Shown piece after piece: positions 36,821-49,310 of a stretch of DNA of 64,000 bases (the first letter of the stretch is position 1; each line of letters opens with the position of its first letter). Both the position numbers and the translations under genes were made by a program. Source of the stretch: Neodontobutis hainanensis (lineage: Eukaryota > Chordata > Actinopteri > Gobiiformes > Odontobutidae); contig JALDNG010000100.1 of the NCBI GenBank assembly GCA_024349245.1, positions 1 to 64,000 of the forward strand, given 5' to 3'. Under the pieces are notes generated by a model. It searched no databases. It was not told where the DNA came from and was given only the letters and a program-made list of their open reading frames with translations.

Positions 36821-36952
36821 CTCATTACAACACTAAATATACACATTCATTCTCAACTATGATTTATTACACAGCTGCATAGAAGTATTATGGACATCAG
36901 AGAGCACTTGGGTTTGAAGTATAGGAGTTTTTCTGTTGGAGACGCTGGAGCA

Positions 36953-39900
36953 TCACTGAGCATGAACCAAAGCACCAGCTCCCTGGCCGTAACCGAAGCC
37001 TTTAGGACCAAAGTTCTTGGCATAACACGCTGTGGAAAACGAGGAAAAATTACCACTTTGACATAACCTATATTATTAATACGTTTTGTAAAATAAGCAC
37101 ATATTTCAATGTCCATGTCTCATTTCCAGTAAAAACACTAGCTTCATGTGCCTCTAAAATGTAAGGCTACTAAATTACACATGAAATAGTAAAGTCTTTC
37201 TGAAACCTTTTGGTTTTGAGACACACTATCCTCTGCAAAACCATGCGCACTGTGCAACATTGGACCTAACAAACCACAAGTATCTTTTTGATTTGTTTAA
37301 TGACCAACATCCACATATTTAAGATGTTTCATTTTTTTACAAATTTTTTGTTTTGGGGCAATGGCAAAAAGGAAACGTCATAAGTTATATTATTTATTAT
37401 TGAGTTTCAGAGCGTATCTATCACTGGGTGGAGCCTAAACTACAGAGCTGATGTTCTCATCAACCAAACGACTGTTTCCACCATGACCGCATTTCTGACA
37501 GAGGCCCCTCTGAGCCGCGTTTTTGGCCTCAGCCTTCACTCTCATCAGAACGAGGTTTAATGTCTAAACCCTGCAAACCATGCCTCTGTCTCTTCATATC
37601 TGTGTTTTATTGTGTTTATCATGAGCTGATGGGGAGAAAACACTCTGCAGCTGTTTCTTACTTTTCTGGCAGGATATGAATGCATCAATACTCCATAGAT
37701 TCTGCCATTTGTCTCAGAAAAGAGACACACGGCAGTTTTCTGCTCAAGTTCAGAGTGGACTACAGTCAATATTTTCTGCTCTCTCAGTGGCGTCAGTCTG
37801 TAATAATAACTAATCCATCAGAGAAATCACACACCTGACCTGCTATTACTTACCTTTGCAGTAAATCTCTCCGTCTTTCTCCGTCTGCGTGGTTGACTCC
37901 AGGCTCTTACCACATTTTGCACAACGGAAACAGTTCTTGTGCCACGGCTGCAAACAAACAAACACAATGAAGTTCAACCATTATACATTGAGACCGCATA
38001 GACTTCGAAAGCAAAAATCAACAGTGTGTTAATGGAACTGAATCAATAATCAGTCAATTAAAATCCAAAGAACCACATTCTCCAGTCAATGTCAGAGTTA
38101 GGTTTGAGTCATGTGGGGTCACAGGTTTGAGTCGAGTTAAGTCATCGAAGAAGTGTTTGTTCCAGTCGAGCTAATTGTGTGAATCATCAGTCCGAATGTA
38201 GACACAAGTCCGAGTGGAGGCACAAGTCCGAGTGGAGGCACAAGTCCGAGTGGAGGCACAAGTCCGAGTGGAGGCACATGTCCGAGTGGAGGCACAAGTC
38301 CGAGTGGAGGCACAAGTCCGAGTGGAGGCACAAGTCCGAGTGGAGGCACAAGTCAGACTTTACTTGAGTCTGTGTCCAGGACTTGAGTAAAGTCCATCTC
38401 TGCCTCAGGAAATAAAATTTATAACAGCTGTGGTCTTTGCATATTTCTGCAAATTTCTGTTATTTTAAGGCTTTTCCAGTTTCAGACTCATGTAAAACCG
38501 CAGAGGAAGAAAATGTGGATTAATACAAGAATCTGTGTTATTTGTCATTTTCACTTCTATATTTGGCCTAATGTTTACTGCAGTGAAATCAAATCCTTGC
38601 AGCTAAGCCTTCACAGATATTTTCTGTTTTCTAGTCTCTGCTGTATCCAGTGAAAACCTTCATTGATTTACTCTCACTGCAAAGCTCATTAACATCACTC
38701 CACAGCCTTACATCACCCTCTGCTCATGTTTTATCCCACAACAGGAAGCAGACGTCACCCAAACTTTATAGACTGTAAAATAAAATACATGCAAATTGGT
38801 GCTAAATGGGGAAAACATGATAACTCCAACTAATAGTTCTTTCTTTCATTTAGGCCGTTAAGTTGTTTTCTGACAGAAAGCGGTAGTAAACCCTTGAAAA
38901 CATCACATGACTTCTGCCCACCTGACATGATGTTTACATGGTTTCCCTTTCCTTGTATCTTTTCTGGGTTTCTTCTTATATTTCTTCTCTTGGATCCTGC
39001 CCTCTGGTGGACAGAGGTATATCGCTGTATGGTGGCGCCCTTACTTGAGGACCTTTTAAGGGGTTCCATTAGAGAGGCTTGATTATAATATATTGTGTGA
39101 GCAGAAGGAAGTGTGTTTCCTTCCACCAACGTTTGAAAGTTCTGTTTGATTGTTTTCATTTGTTTTTTCTTGTATCTTTTGACAATGATTTTCTTCCATT
39201 GGCTAAACTCAGAGTGAACATACTCAAAGTTGACTGACCCAACTTCAAACCTTGTTCTGAGTAAGGTAACCCTGACCTCAGCTTTAAACTCTGTTAGTTT
39301 CTCTGGACCCTTGTCTGAGAGCGTCTTTGTGAGACAAACTCATTGCTGCTGCTGCGTCTCTGGAGTCTCATGACCTCATCTGCAGTAAATCAGCGGGTCC
39401 TCCTTCAGCAGCAGCTGTGAGGAAGTGTGAGTCAACGTTTATTCAAACTTTAGGAAGCCAAACCACATCTGTGTGGTTCAGAGAGTGTGCTTTTATCCAA
39501 ACTGGTTCCATCCATAAAGTTATCTCCAACACGTGTAGCTTTTATTTTGAGGAAGTTGCATGAGTGTACTGTCTTTTATTTCCGTAAAGCACTTTGAGTT
39601 ACCCAGTGTATGAATTGTGCTATATAAATAAACTTGCCTTGCCTACTATTGTTTAGAGAAACACTCATTTATGTCACACGTTCTTATTGGGTTTAATGCA
39701 ACAACCACTTACTTTAATAGAAAGAAATGGTCTGTTCTTTAGATTTGAGTGCTGCTTATTTAGTGCTGCATGTTATCCTGTTACAAAGATTAGAGGAGTG
39801 TATATGTGGCATTGACATGGCGTTCCACAGGGGTCTACCTTTATTAAATCCCTTTAGGACATCTAATACACAGCTCTGATGTTTCCTACCATTAACATGC

Positions 39901-42900
39901 AGGTGACACTCAGATTTAATCAACACTGAACTGCTGAACATTTTTCTTTTCTACTTTCTTGATTGTACAGGTTGGGTTCTTGTGACACAGGCCACATGGC
40001 CGTCTTCTAGTACAATGTATTAAGATTACTTTCTTTCTTATCAGCTACAGTAAAGCCTTGTCCAATCTCTCAAAATCTATCAAAAGTGAGAAGCTGAAGA
40101 GGCTAAAAGTACTGTGTCTCTTCCAACGTTAACTCTGTAACATGATACAGTTAGTAGATAATTATATCAGGCTGCAGTCAGACTCGAGATGAAAGCATAT
40201 GTATTAGATGGTCTAAGATGAAAAGACTTGCTCAGGTGAAGAATTGAGGGTTTTGTCCCGAAACATGAGCCACCACCAAAGACTGAAAACATGTGCAACT
40301 TCTGCTTTTGTGACAGGACAGAACAAGTAGGTCAATGTATTTTGAATCTAAAGAACCCATTTCCAACCAGAACTTCGTGAAGGGACAGAGAAACGTGTAA
40401 TATTTGAAAAAAAAACCACCTTCCCTGCTCCCATGATCTTCTCGGCTGCGTACACAGAGTCTCCACATCGACCACATTTGTCCGAGCCTCCAAACTTCTG
40501 AGCGTATTTGGACGGGTTTGGGTTTGTGGTCGGTCTGTGAGACTGTGTCCTGGAGGGAAAAAAAGAACAGAAATTAAAAAAAGAGTGCCTTACTTTAAGT
40601 GCATGAATTCTAACATTGTGATAAGTAGGGCCTGTACAATATTAATTATGTTTTAATATTGTGACAGTGATATAACCTGTTATATTTAAATGCTTCTTTG
40701 ACAAAGTAAAACTTTATAAATGATTTAGAAAACATAAAGAAATGCAAGGCTCTGGACTGACATTCAATCATCAAAACAAGAGCTGACATTAAATAAAGCT
40801 GTGACATTATTGCGATACAGGATTAGAAGGATACATTTACAATATATTGACTGAGCCAAATAAAACTCCCACAGTCCCAACCCACAGTTTGCAAAACTGT
40901 AGATGACTACTTTTACTTTGCCTCTTCAGTTTTAGCACCAACTTTAGCTGCACAATGACTTACACTGTCCACTGTAGTAGCCTCATAAACATGATGCCTC
41001 ACAAATGGACACCACAGACCCGTCCTCTGCTCGTCTCTGTTTTCGGTCAGTATTTTTTGGTCGGTGGTGGGAAAGTGAGCACTCGGGCCCGGGGCGGTGC
41101 TTATCAGAGGGTGACTGCCAGCCCCTGAATAAGGCCCTTTGTGGCAAAAGTTACATAACAAAGTCTTTTATAACAATAATCACCTGACGTCTGAGAGAGG
41201 GTCAACACTCGGGTTGTGGTTTGTGCTCAGCTCAAATAAGACCCGGACATACAATTTTAATACTGTTATTGAGCTGCATTCATGATCAGTGGAATAATTT
41301 TGTGCCTCTACCTGGTTTGATGTTATCACTTGACAATTAATAATGTAAAGGCATTTAACTGTTCAGCAACATCTGTAATAGATTGCAACTACAGTGCACA
41401 TAAGGTGACCAGATGTCCTGCTTTGTGTGGGACTGCAAATTTTTAAACAACTCTAGCGGCCCACAAGTTAAGTTTTTGTCACGCATTTTGATTTGAGAAA
41501 GGTCCAGCTTTGATTTGTGGTTGTAACAATGTGGGAAAGAGCTGCCTGTCAATCAGCAGTATTCAAGTGGACTGTGCTGCCAACAACAGCTCCGACGAGT
41601 GAACACAACTTATTTTGAATAAAACAGGAAAAATACAACCAAAGAGGAGCTGCTGCTACAATAAGGACTGGGAAAACGACTAATAATGTGTGAGACCAGA
41701 CTGAGGAACTTCTCCGTTCTCACTGTCTGTGGAACATTTGTCTTTTAACATCAGTATGGCGTCCTGCATAACCAGACTTTGGTTTGAAACGATATGGTCA
41801 CCCTAGGCCTGACTTCCAAAAGATCTTTTTAAATCACACCCAGGCCACTTTCATGATAACATTATTTCTTTGTCTGATATTATAGGAGCCTGAGGATGTT
41901 TTCTTACTCTTGGTGTTTGATCCCCAGCCGCTCTCCTCGGTCCATGTTGAGTGTCCCGGCGCCCTGACCATAGCCATAGCCTTTTGGCCCGTACTTCTTG
42001 CCGTAGCAGGATTTGCAGTAGATTTCCTGACCGTGGATTGCCAATGTGGTGCTGTCAAGTCCTTTTCTGCAAACCACTGTAAAAAAGAAAGAAAGAAAAC
42101 AAACAAACAGTAGAGATTAATACTTAAATAAACACTGTCACTAAGCACCACATACACTGGCAGTCTCTGACTTTCACTGCACATATGTGAAAGAAATAAA
42201 ACCACACACAATTAAACACAATTTCTCTCAAACAGGTTTAAAGAAAGAGGTTAATGTTAAATAAATAAATACTCTGACGTTACATTTATAGCTTAAAATT
42301 GAAGTGCATTATTTCCATATGAGCCAGGAGATAAAAGACTCCTATTTGCAAAAATTGACAGATATTTGTTTTAGCAGAGACTTATCTTTATAGACGTTGT
42401 ATTCGAGCTGGCCCTGTTTGGTTTCACTGTTTATGAGCCTAATTAGTCTGTTTCAGTTAAAGGTGCAGTGTGTAATATGTTACAGTTGCATATAACTGAA
42501 CACATCCGTCAGAAATATTTCAATATGTCTCTCGAGGACCCAATGGAAAGAGCCATTACTTCTTGTTGTTAATCCTACAGGTGCCCAGAAAGGACACTTT
42601 CAATGTCAGGACACAACTGAGCACTGTTGGACGAGAGCACACTTTCTAAGCACACATTTGTTTGATGTTTGTTAACTTATATGATTATATTATATGATTA
42701 TGATTATTATATGATTACTTATATGATTTTGTTGTATTTTTTTAAGTGAAGCTGCCATCATTTGACCAATTTGTCCCTGCAGGGCTACCATAGCTGTTCA
42801 CATGCTGGAGAGGAGGAGTGTGAGATGAGGAACAGATAAGCACTTTTGACACCAGATGATGCCAAAATAATGACAAAAACTTAACACATCAACTCAAAAA

Positions 42901-45900
42901 GCTTTATATTTAATAAGCAATACATTCTGATGAAACTTGTTTAAATCCAACTAAATCCTGTTTAAATCTAACTAAAACCTATTGAGATTCAACTAAAACC
43001 TGTTTAAATTAATCTAAAACCTATTAAAATTCAACTAAAACCCATTGAAATCCATCTAAAACATGTTCAAATTTAACCAAAACCGGTGTAAATCCAATTA
43101 TTACCTGTTCAAATCCATCATATCTAAAATATGTTCAAATCCAATTAAAACTTGTTGCTCCATCACTTTTTTATATGCTTCCTTCAGGGTTCACCACAGC
43201 AGATCATCTAGTGGTTTACATATTTAGTCTAGGTTTTACACCAGCCCCTCTGGGAATCAAACCCCAATCTCCCAAATAACAGGCAGAGGAACTAACCGCT
43301 TCACCAAAAGACTTCAATCGTTCAACAAATATGCTGTGGCAAGTACTTCCTGAACTTGTCGTGTTCATAAGGAATGCAGGGCGCAGTGGTGGTTTAATTC
43401 CTGCTCTCCCTGGTTCATACTGTTGTTGTGTCATTGGGCAAAGCCACAGCTCTGGTGTATGAATGTGTGAGTTTAGTCGGAGAGGGGTGTGAGCCCCTTG
43501 TGTATGGTCCCTCTCTGTCTGCCCCGGGTGTGAATGGGGTAAATGGAAGCATGATGTAAATTGCTCTGGATGCCCGAGAAGTGTACAGCAAAATCTCTAT
43601 ATAAATGTACAGCATTTGTATTATGAACAACTACTGGCACTATCCAGGACTGAATATGGCTCGTCTATCTGTTACAATCCTGTTCTGCTAAACAGGGGAG
43701 CAACATACAACCAAAATGTGAAAGTTATTAATCTATTTAAAAGGAATGTGTGGTAAAAGGGAACAAAATAGAGTAAAACGCGTGCTACATGAGAAACCAA
43801 AGAAATACATATAACAAAAAGAAGCTCTAGGCAAAAAGGAGGTGTCTCCCGAGGGTCATTAACACTGCAGGGGTCATAGAGAGGGTCATAGGGACTCTCC
43901 TGAGCTCTTTTCCAGCCATGTTAGACACAAGGGTAGCCAGCAAACAGGCACGAGTTTACCTTTTGACATATTATATTAATGGTAAGTTTATTTGAGGGAG
44001 TGTTTTTTGGGGGTTTTTTTAAAGAAAAGAATGGTTTTATGTTTTTAGATTTTGTCAGTGTTTTGTGTTGTGTTGTTTTTTGTTTTTTTTGCCAAAAAAG
44101 TAAAACAAAGTTATCAGAAGGCCACATCTCATAAACAAATTTATGTCCAGGGAGACTATTAGATTATTTGCATTTTATATAGTACTCTGAAAACAAATAT
44201 TAACCATTGTATCTAATCAGTAACAAGATAACTCCTTCACAAACGCATATCTGTTGGTTTTTCTGTCATTTCGACCGATTTAACGAAGCATATAAAAGTC
44301 TAAAACCCTAAAGAAAAGGAGACTGAAAGTGAGGATTAGCTGCATTTTTCACACTCAGTCGTGCACCGTGTGACCTCCTGGAAACGGTTTAGGGTTTCAC
44401 AGGACGTACTGGAAACTGTCTGCACTCAACCGGGTCTAATCTCAAAGCAAACATTTACGAAGTTTAGCAGCTTATGGGATTCCTGTCTGTGCTGTTAAAT
44501 ACATTTATGGGTCTGTATTTTTTTTTCTTAAAGCCACTGTTGAGTCTTTTGGCGAGCTTTATGTAGGTTTTATCTGTTTTAGAAATGAACTAAACCAATG
44601 GGAGAAGGTCAGACTGAGAAATGGATTGTCAGTAAGAGAGATAAAGACTGTCTTTGTGAATGAGTGAAGGAGAAAATGCACTGAATGTTTGGAAACAGCT
44701 CAAATAGAGTCATTGTTTTTTTCCGAATTTCTAGTTGAGGTTGAAGAGTGACGTTGAAGAGTGATGGAAAGACGTCTGAGAAAGCTGACGTACATGGTTC
44801 TCCCATGAGTTTCTTTATCGAGCTGTGAAGAGGTCAACCAAAGTTCATTTCACTAGCCGTGGATGTAACACCCGGTAATATGAGGCTGAGCACAAAACGT
44901 AACATGTGTCTCATGGGAAATAAGCGTCTGGCTCACACAACAGCACTTTGAGGACGTGAGGTCGGGACGTGAAAACAGGGGCCGGGACAGCCGATGCAAG
45001 GGAAAAGTGTTGCAGGTTTTTGTTGTAACTGGCTTCAAATCGACCAGTTATTGTCATTACACTTTTTAAAATATTATTTCACATTTTTCATGCCTCATGT
45101 TTGCATAAATGACAGCAGTTTTTCCTCCACAAACACTGTGCATGTACCTCTGAAATGTGCTAAATGTACATTTTGCAGTGTTAGCTCCTCAGCTGTGATA
45201 AATCAGTGACCAACAAAGAAATGACTGTTTTCTCCATCTTAAATTTTGCATTAATGGGGAGTATAAACAAGTTGATCTAATATAATACTGTAAAAGTAAT
45301 CATCTGTGAAAAAACACTTTGAACTAACAATGAATAATTCTAATACAGCATTTATTATCAAACGTCATTGTTAACATTAGTTAATGCACCATGGACTAAC
45401 ATGAACAACTGTATTGACATGAACTAACAGTACCAAGAATTTATTAAATTTTGAAAAACTAAATTGTTCATTGTTAGCTAATGTTAGCTAATGCATTTAC
45501 TGTTAACAAATACTGTAGCACCTCATTGTGTAAGGATTTAAACAGAGGAGACTGTAATGCTCAAAGTCAAAGTGCTGGAACATCACAGCTCGCTTCTGAG
45601 AAAAGTAATGGCTATTGATGAAACAGAGACAGTGCTATATTTAAATATACAGAACAAAAAAGAAAACTTTGCAAAAATCACCAGTTAGATCCGTTTAGAC
45701 CTGTCTAGTCCAGGTTTAGACCTGTTTTGTCCATGTTTAGACCTGTTTCGTCCAGTTTTAGATCTGTTTAGTCCATGTTTAGACCTGTTTAGTCCATGTT
45801 TAGACCTGTTTTGTCCTGGTTTAGACCTGTTTTGTACTGGTTTAGACCTGTTTTGTCCTGGTTTAGACCTGTTTTGTCCTGGTTTAGACCTGTTAAGTCC

Positions 45901-46274
45901 ATGTTTAATGTGATTTAGGCAGTGCACTCCTACTGCTCCTGTGAGAGATGGTAACCAGGTGGTCATTAATGATAAACCACTTTTGTTTCTCCACTGCTCA
46001 GTACTCGTTGGCCCAAAGTGGAGAAGCAGCAGTGGCAGTTTACTTGGCCGTTCTAAAAAGCAGCAACAATATTATGTGACTAATAGCTGTGTGGTGTTGT
46101 AGAAACTAATGGTTATGTAGAAACTAAGGCATGTATTGTCTGTTGCTGTTAGCGGTACTTACTACAAAGGAAGCAGCATTTGTGGAAGCTCTTTCCATCG
46201 CACTGCACCTCCTCCGCGTGATACACTGTCCCACGGCACGCACCGCATTTGTTTCCTCCGCCCCAGTTCGGCAT
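36953..46274 (-). CDS. csrp2: Cysteine and glycine-rich protein 2 (CRP2/SmLIM), 5 coding exons, 193 aa
   Basis: A two-LIM-domain adaptor that binds alpha-actinin, zyxin and actin filaments and acts with SRF and GATA factors in the nucleus of smooth muscle and stellate cells (family knowledge). Minus-strand exons in order: 46163-46274 (ATG at 46274-46272), 41908-42076, 40420-40549, 37854-37947, 36953-37029; the sum is 582 nt, giving 193 aa, the human length. LIM1 starts CGAC near residue 10 and ends IYCKSCY; it is followed by the glycine-rich GPKGYGYGQGAG and the linker GIKHQETQSHRPTTNP. LIM2 runs from CGRCGDSVYAAEK to CKACYAKNFG, followed by GPKGFGYGQGAGALVHAQ. All zinc-ligand Cys/His positions that I can check are present. 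The donor after the third coding exon is GTGGTT, weaker than the others. Neighbours E2F7 and ZDHHC17 support csrp2 rather than csrp1 or csrp3. Confidence 0.97.
38185..38358. repeat. 18-bp minisatellite in the CSRP2 intron between 37948 and 40419
   Basis: Eight near-perfect units CACAAGTCCGAGTGGAGG (38203-38346), one with A-to-T. A degenerate unit precedes and a partial unit follows. Because 18 is a multiple of 3, both strands stay open and give spurious repeat proteins. Confidence 0.97.
38965..39148 (+). repeat. Dispersed 188-bp repeat, copy 2
   Basis: Same-orientation copy of 36028-36215. It lies in the CSRP2 intron, so the two copies bracket the last two CSRP2 exons. Confidence 0.8.
39580..39650 (+). 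repeat. SINE 3' tail
   Basis: TAAAGCACTTTGAGTT, then GTGCTATATAAATAAACTT, is the standard tail of fish CORE-type SINEs. The tRNA head is not recognised. Confidence 0.6.
42935..43155. repeat. Degenerate minisatellite, unit about 20-25 bp
   Basis: About ten divergent copies of a unit like AATCCAACTAAAACCTGTT, lying in the CSRP2 intron upstream of 42077. The unit resembles the minus strand of the array at 45690-45905. Confidence 0.85.
43150..43320 (-). repeat. tRNA-derived SINE, minus orientation
   Basis: Read on the minus strand it contains TTGGTGAAGCGGTTAG (A-box-like) and GGGGTTTGATTCCC (B-box-like), as in a tRNA-derived SINE head. Boundaries are approximate. Confidence 0.5.
43375..43620 (+). 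repeat. Fish CORE-type SINE
   Basis: GCGCAGTGGTGGTTTAATTC is followed by TGTTGTGTCATTGGGCAAAG, GGTGTATGAATGTGTGAG, CTGCCCCGGGTGTGAATGG and a tail with TATATAAATGTA. The order of blocks fits the common tRNA-head and conserved-core SINEs of teleosts. Confidence 0.7.
45690..45905. repeat. 21-bp minisatellite in the first coding CSRP2 intron
   Basis: About ten units of GTTTAGACCTGTTTTGTCCTG with variants (CATG for CTGG, AGT for TGT). The 21-nt period keeps the minus frame open as a repeated NRSKPGQ peptide, which is an artefact. Confidence 0.95.
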
Positions 46275-46390
46275 CGTCTGAGTTTATATATCTGCAGATC
46301 AGACACAGAAAAGGAAATACAGCATTAATCACAAACGGGTCACAAACAGGTTGATAAGGCTGGCTCTTTATCTGCCACTGTACAAAATAA

Positions 46391-46392
46391 AC

Positions 46393-46418
<26 letters not shown>
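46391..46418. repeat. (TA)n microsatellite
   Basis: About 13 TA units just upstream of the CSRP2 ATG exon. Confidence 0.9.
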
Positions 46419-46423
<5 letters not shown>

Positions 46424-47233
46424 TAGTCATGTTTTAAACCTTCTTTAAACTAGACTCTGCCACTGAGCAAAAGAAACAATGCAAACAACAAGGTCAGGCC
46501 ACAGAGTCCCAGAGGAATGTGTTCAGACGGCTTTTATCGTTTGTTAAAACCCAAACACAAGAGTTAAGAGTACACAAACCCTGACTTACAGCTGCACAAG
46601 TGTCAAAAAAGAGACTGTAATTATTGGTCTTCATCAAATGGGAAATGAAAAACAGAAAAAAAATAGCGCATTAATCTCGTCTGTCTCCACCCAAACTCAG
46701 ATTAAAGACTTGGAAAGAGGCCTCGAGCAGAAACGGGATCAAAGAGTTTAAACACACCCTCGAGGGAAGAGTGTGACTGAGAAGTGACAAAGGTTTTTTT
46801 TTTTGAGTAAAGACCAAATCTTTGTCATAAACAGACTGTAAATCTGGATAAATTACATCCTTGATATTTTTAGTTGCCAAACCTTTATTATCATGTGTTT
46901 TTATTCACTGATATGAAGCAAAATGTCAAGAAGTGAACTCAAACCTTTTAATGACACTGATAAAAAAATAAAAAAGTACATATATGTTTTTACGTCAAAT
47001 ACAAAGCTTTACATTCAGTTTGACGGTTCTCTGACATGAAACAGGAGGAACATCAGCTCTTTGATGTAGTTAGTTGATAATATCTTTGAAATCTTTGACC
47101 TGTTAATTCCTGCACAATCCTTGAAAGTATAGAGACTATAAAGCTTTCTGTATTTACCCATTGTACTGACTGTTACTGTACCTACTATGAACACACTGAT
47201 GCTTTTCCTCGAGCACATGGGATCAAACATTAC

Positions 47234-47300
47234 CCGGTTTAGTCCTTCTTTAAACCTAGTTTAGACCTGGTTTAGACCGGGTTTAGACCTGGTTTAGTCA
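47234..47300. repeat. Short array of the GTTTAGACCTG motif
   Basis: Three to four units of GGTTTAGACC(T/G)GG, related to the 45690-45905 array; it lies just downstream of the non-coding first exon of CSRP2. Confidence 0.8.
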
Positions 47301-47506
47301 TTTTTTTGCGAATATATTATAAAACAATACAATTGGACTGTTTCCTAAGATTTTATGAAAATGTAAGAAATACTTACCTCACGCATGAACCGAGCCATAA
47401 AGATAAAGTGAATGAGAAAAACTGAACTAGTCTCACTTTTCAAATAGACTAAAAACAGATTTTAGCTTGACTCTAGTGTAAACTAGATTAAAGTGTTAAA
47501 ACGTAC

Positions 47507-47690
47507 CTGAAAGTGTAGAATAAACACAGAGTAAACTCCAGCTGAGTGCAGCAGTAATAACCTCCTCTTCTGAGTTGGACTGAACTGACGCAGAGCTGCT
47601 ACATTCTTCACGTTTTTTACTGCTGCGTAAAAAGGAGGCGGAGTCAAAACGGAGTCTGCTGCCTTCACGGACTGACGGGAAATGACCCTT
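47507..47690 (-). promoter_or_regulatory. csrp2: CSRP2 promoter and non-coding first exon (inferred)
   Basis: A strong minus-strand donor, TTTCAG followed by GTACGT, lies at 47507/47506. The ATG exon has an acceptor CTGCAG at 46292, leaving 17 nt of leader before the ATG. Human CSRP2 also has a non-coding first exon. Upstream on the minus strand is a GC-type box, GACTCCGCCTCC, next to TTTTTACG, which may act as a weak TATA. The exact start is unknown. Confidence 0.6.
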
Positions 47691-48489
47691 CAAACTCCTC
47701 TTTAGGGACCCCTACGTTTGTAAGTGAACTGACTCTGTATTACTTACAGAATAAAAACCTCAGGAAAAGTTGAGTAAAAAAAGTCAGACTTCAAGTGTCC
47801 ACTGCTCAGTTTAGTATTTATTAAGACATTTTAACCAGAAAGCATGAAGGGTTTTCTCTTTGGAAAGGTTTTACACGGGTAGATTGTTCGTTTTTAGTTT
47901 TTAGAGCTTAAAGGGCAATAAAAAGCCACATCAGAAAGTATGTGAGGATAATAAAAGTCAAATAGGAGCATTAAAATTTCCACTGCAATAAAGTCCGACG
48001 TTAAAAATGGGAACCAAAATTGCTTCTTCTTCAATTTTCCTGTTTTTGATCCGTTCAGACGTCTTTAGTCGTCTCCAGGTCTCGGAGAAAACAAAGGTCC
48101 CACTGTACCTGAAGGAGCCCTATCCCTAAAGTTTTTACCAACTCATTTAAACAACTGGGACAGGGTCTTACAACACATTAGAGAAACCTTTTGCTTGTCA
48201 AATAGTGAGCCTTATATTTGAACGCTTTTGTCTTACTTTGCTCAAGTTTAAAATGATAGCTTCCAAATACAAATGAGCAGTTTTTATGGAGGGCTCATTG
48301 TAAGGCTTGGAGGTACCACAATTATATTCTCTGTAATAAAATAATGAATGCTCTTTCTGCTGTTGAAATAGGATAGTTTCTATTCATCCGCCAAATGTTT
48401 AAAAGCCTTTTTAGTCCTGCCTGAAAGCCACGCATTACTAGTTTCCTCCGCTTTTTCCTAAATCTCTCATGTAGCACCAAGTCGAGTTC

Positions 48490-48650
48490 ACTTTGTCGAT
48501 GTGTAGCCAGTCTGCCCTCTGTCGGTCATCAAAGGCAACACCAGGCTTCTCGTTTAAAGTCAATCTCTGCTCAGCTCTGTGCTCTGGCGTTAGCTGTAAC
48601 ACCGTTAAAGCGCTTTGAGGGCCTACTAGGTGGAAAAATAAGGTTAAAAG
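48490..48650 (+). repeat. SINE fragment with CORE-type tail
   Basis: Ends in AAGCGCTTTGAGGGCCTACT then AGGTGGAAAAAT, the same tail subfamily as 56222-56270. Confidence 0.65.
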
Positions 48651-48929
48651 TAAGATTATAAAAAACAAAAAAAGTTTATAAAGCATATAGTTTGTCTCCA
48701 GTCTTTTATTAATAAAGTGCGGGTTTACTCCACAGTGTAAAAAAACGATGAGTTAAAACTATGAGTTGCTTTAGGGAAAACTGGGTTTAATGAGGCCTCT
48801 GTGCCGTTCAGGAGAGATCTGTGAAGAACAGTGGGGCAGGTCGAGGTACAGCTGTTTATTATGGACTCAGATTTAAATGAAATACTGAAGAGAATTAGTG
48901 CTCGTTCGGTTCTGGCTCATCCCTGGTTT

Positions 48930-49310
48930 ACTTTTGTTTCAGTTCATTGTTTAGCTCTGATTTAGTTCTGTTTGAGTCCTGTTCAACCCTGCTGTAGTCT
49001 TTTGTTTAGTCAAGGCCTGGTCCTAGATTAATCCTTGTCCATAGCTTCATCCTTGGTTTATTTCTGGGTTTGTCCCATGCTTAGCCAGTTTAGTTCCTTT
49101 AAGTCTTAGTTAAGTTTAGTGTTGAGTTCTTCTTTCCTTCCTGGTTTAGTCTTTAGTCCTGGTTGAATCCTTTTTAGTTCTTTGTTTGGCTCTGCTTAAG
49201 TCACATTTTTATTCTTGGGCTAGTGCTTCTTTAGATATGGTTGAGTCCCTGTTTACTCCTGGTTTTGTCCTGCCTTTATTCCATATTTAGTCCTATTTTA
49301 GTACAACTTT
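48930..49310. repeat. Highly degenerate GTTTAGTCCTGG repeat tract
   Basis: Many scattered copies of GTTTAGTCC, GGTTTAGTC, TTTAGTCCTGG and close variants at roughly 20-bp spacing. It looks like an old decayed version of the nearby minisatellites. Confidence 0.65.

Noticed and set aside
38185..38358. Possible CRISPR-like array
   Set aside because: Units are contiguous 18-mers with no spacers; it is a minisatellite in a vertebrate intron.
45685..45966. 93-aa repeat protein (NRSKPGQ units)
   Set aside because: The frame exists only because the minisatellite period is 21 bp; no start context or conservation.
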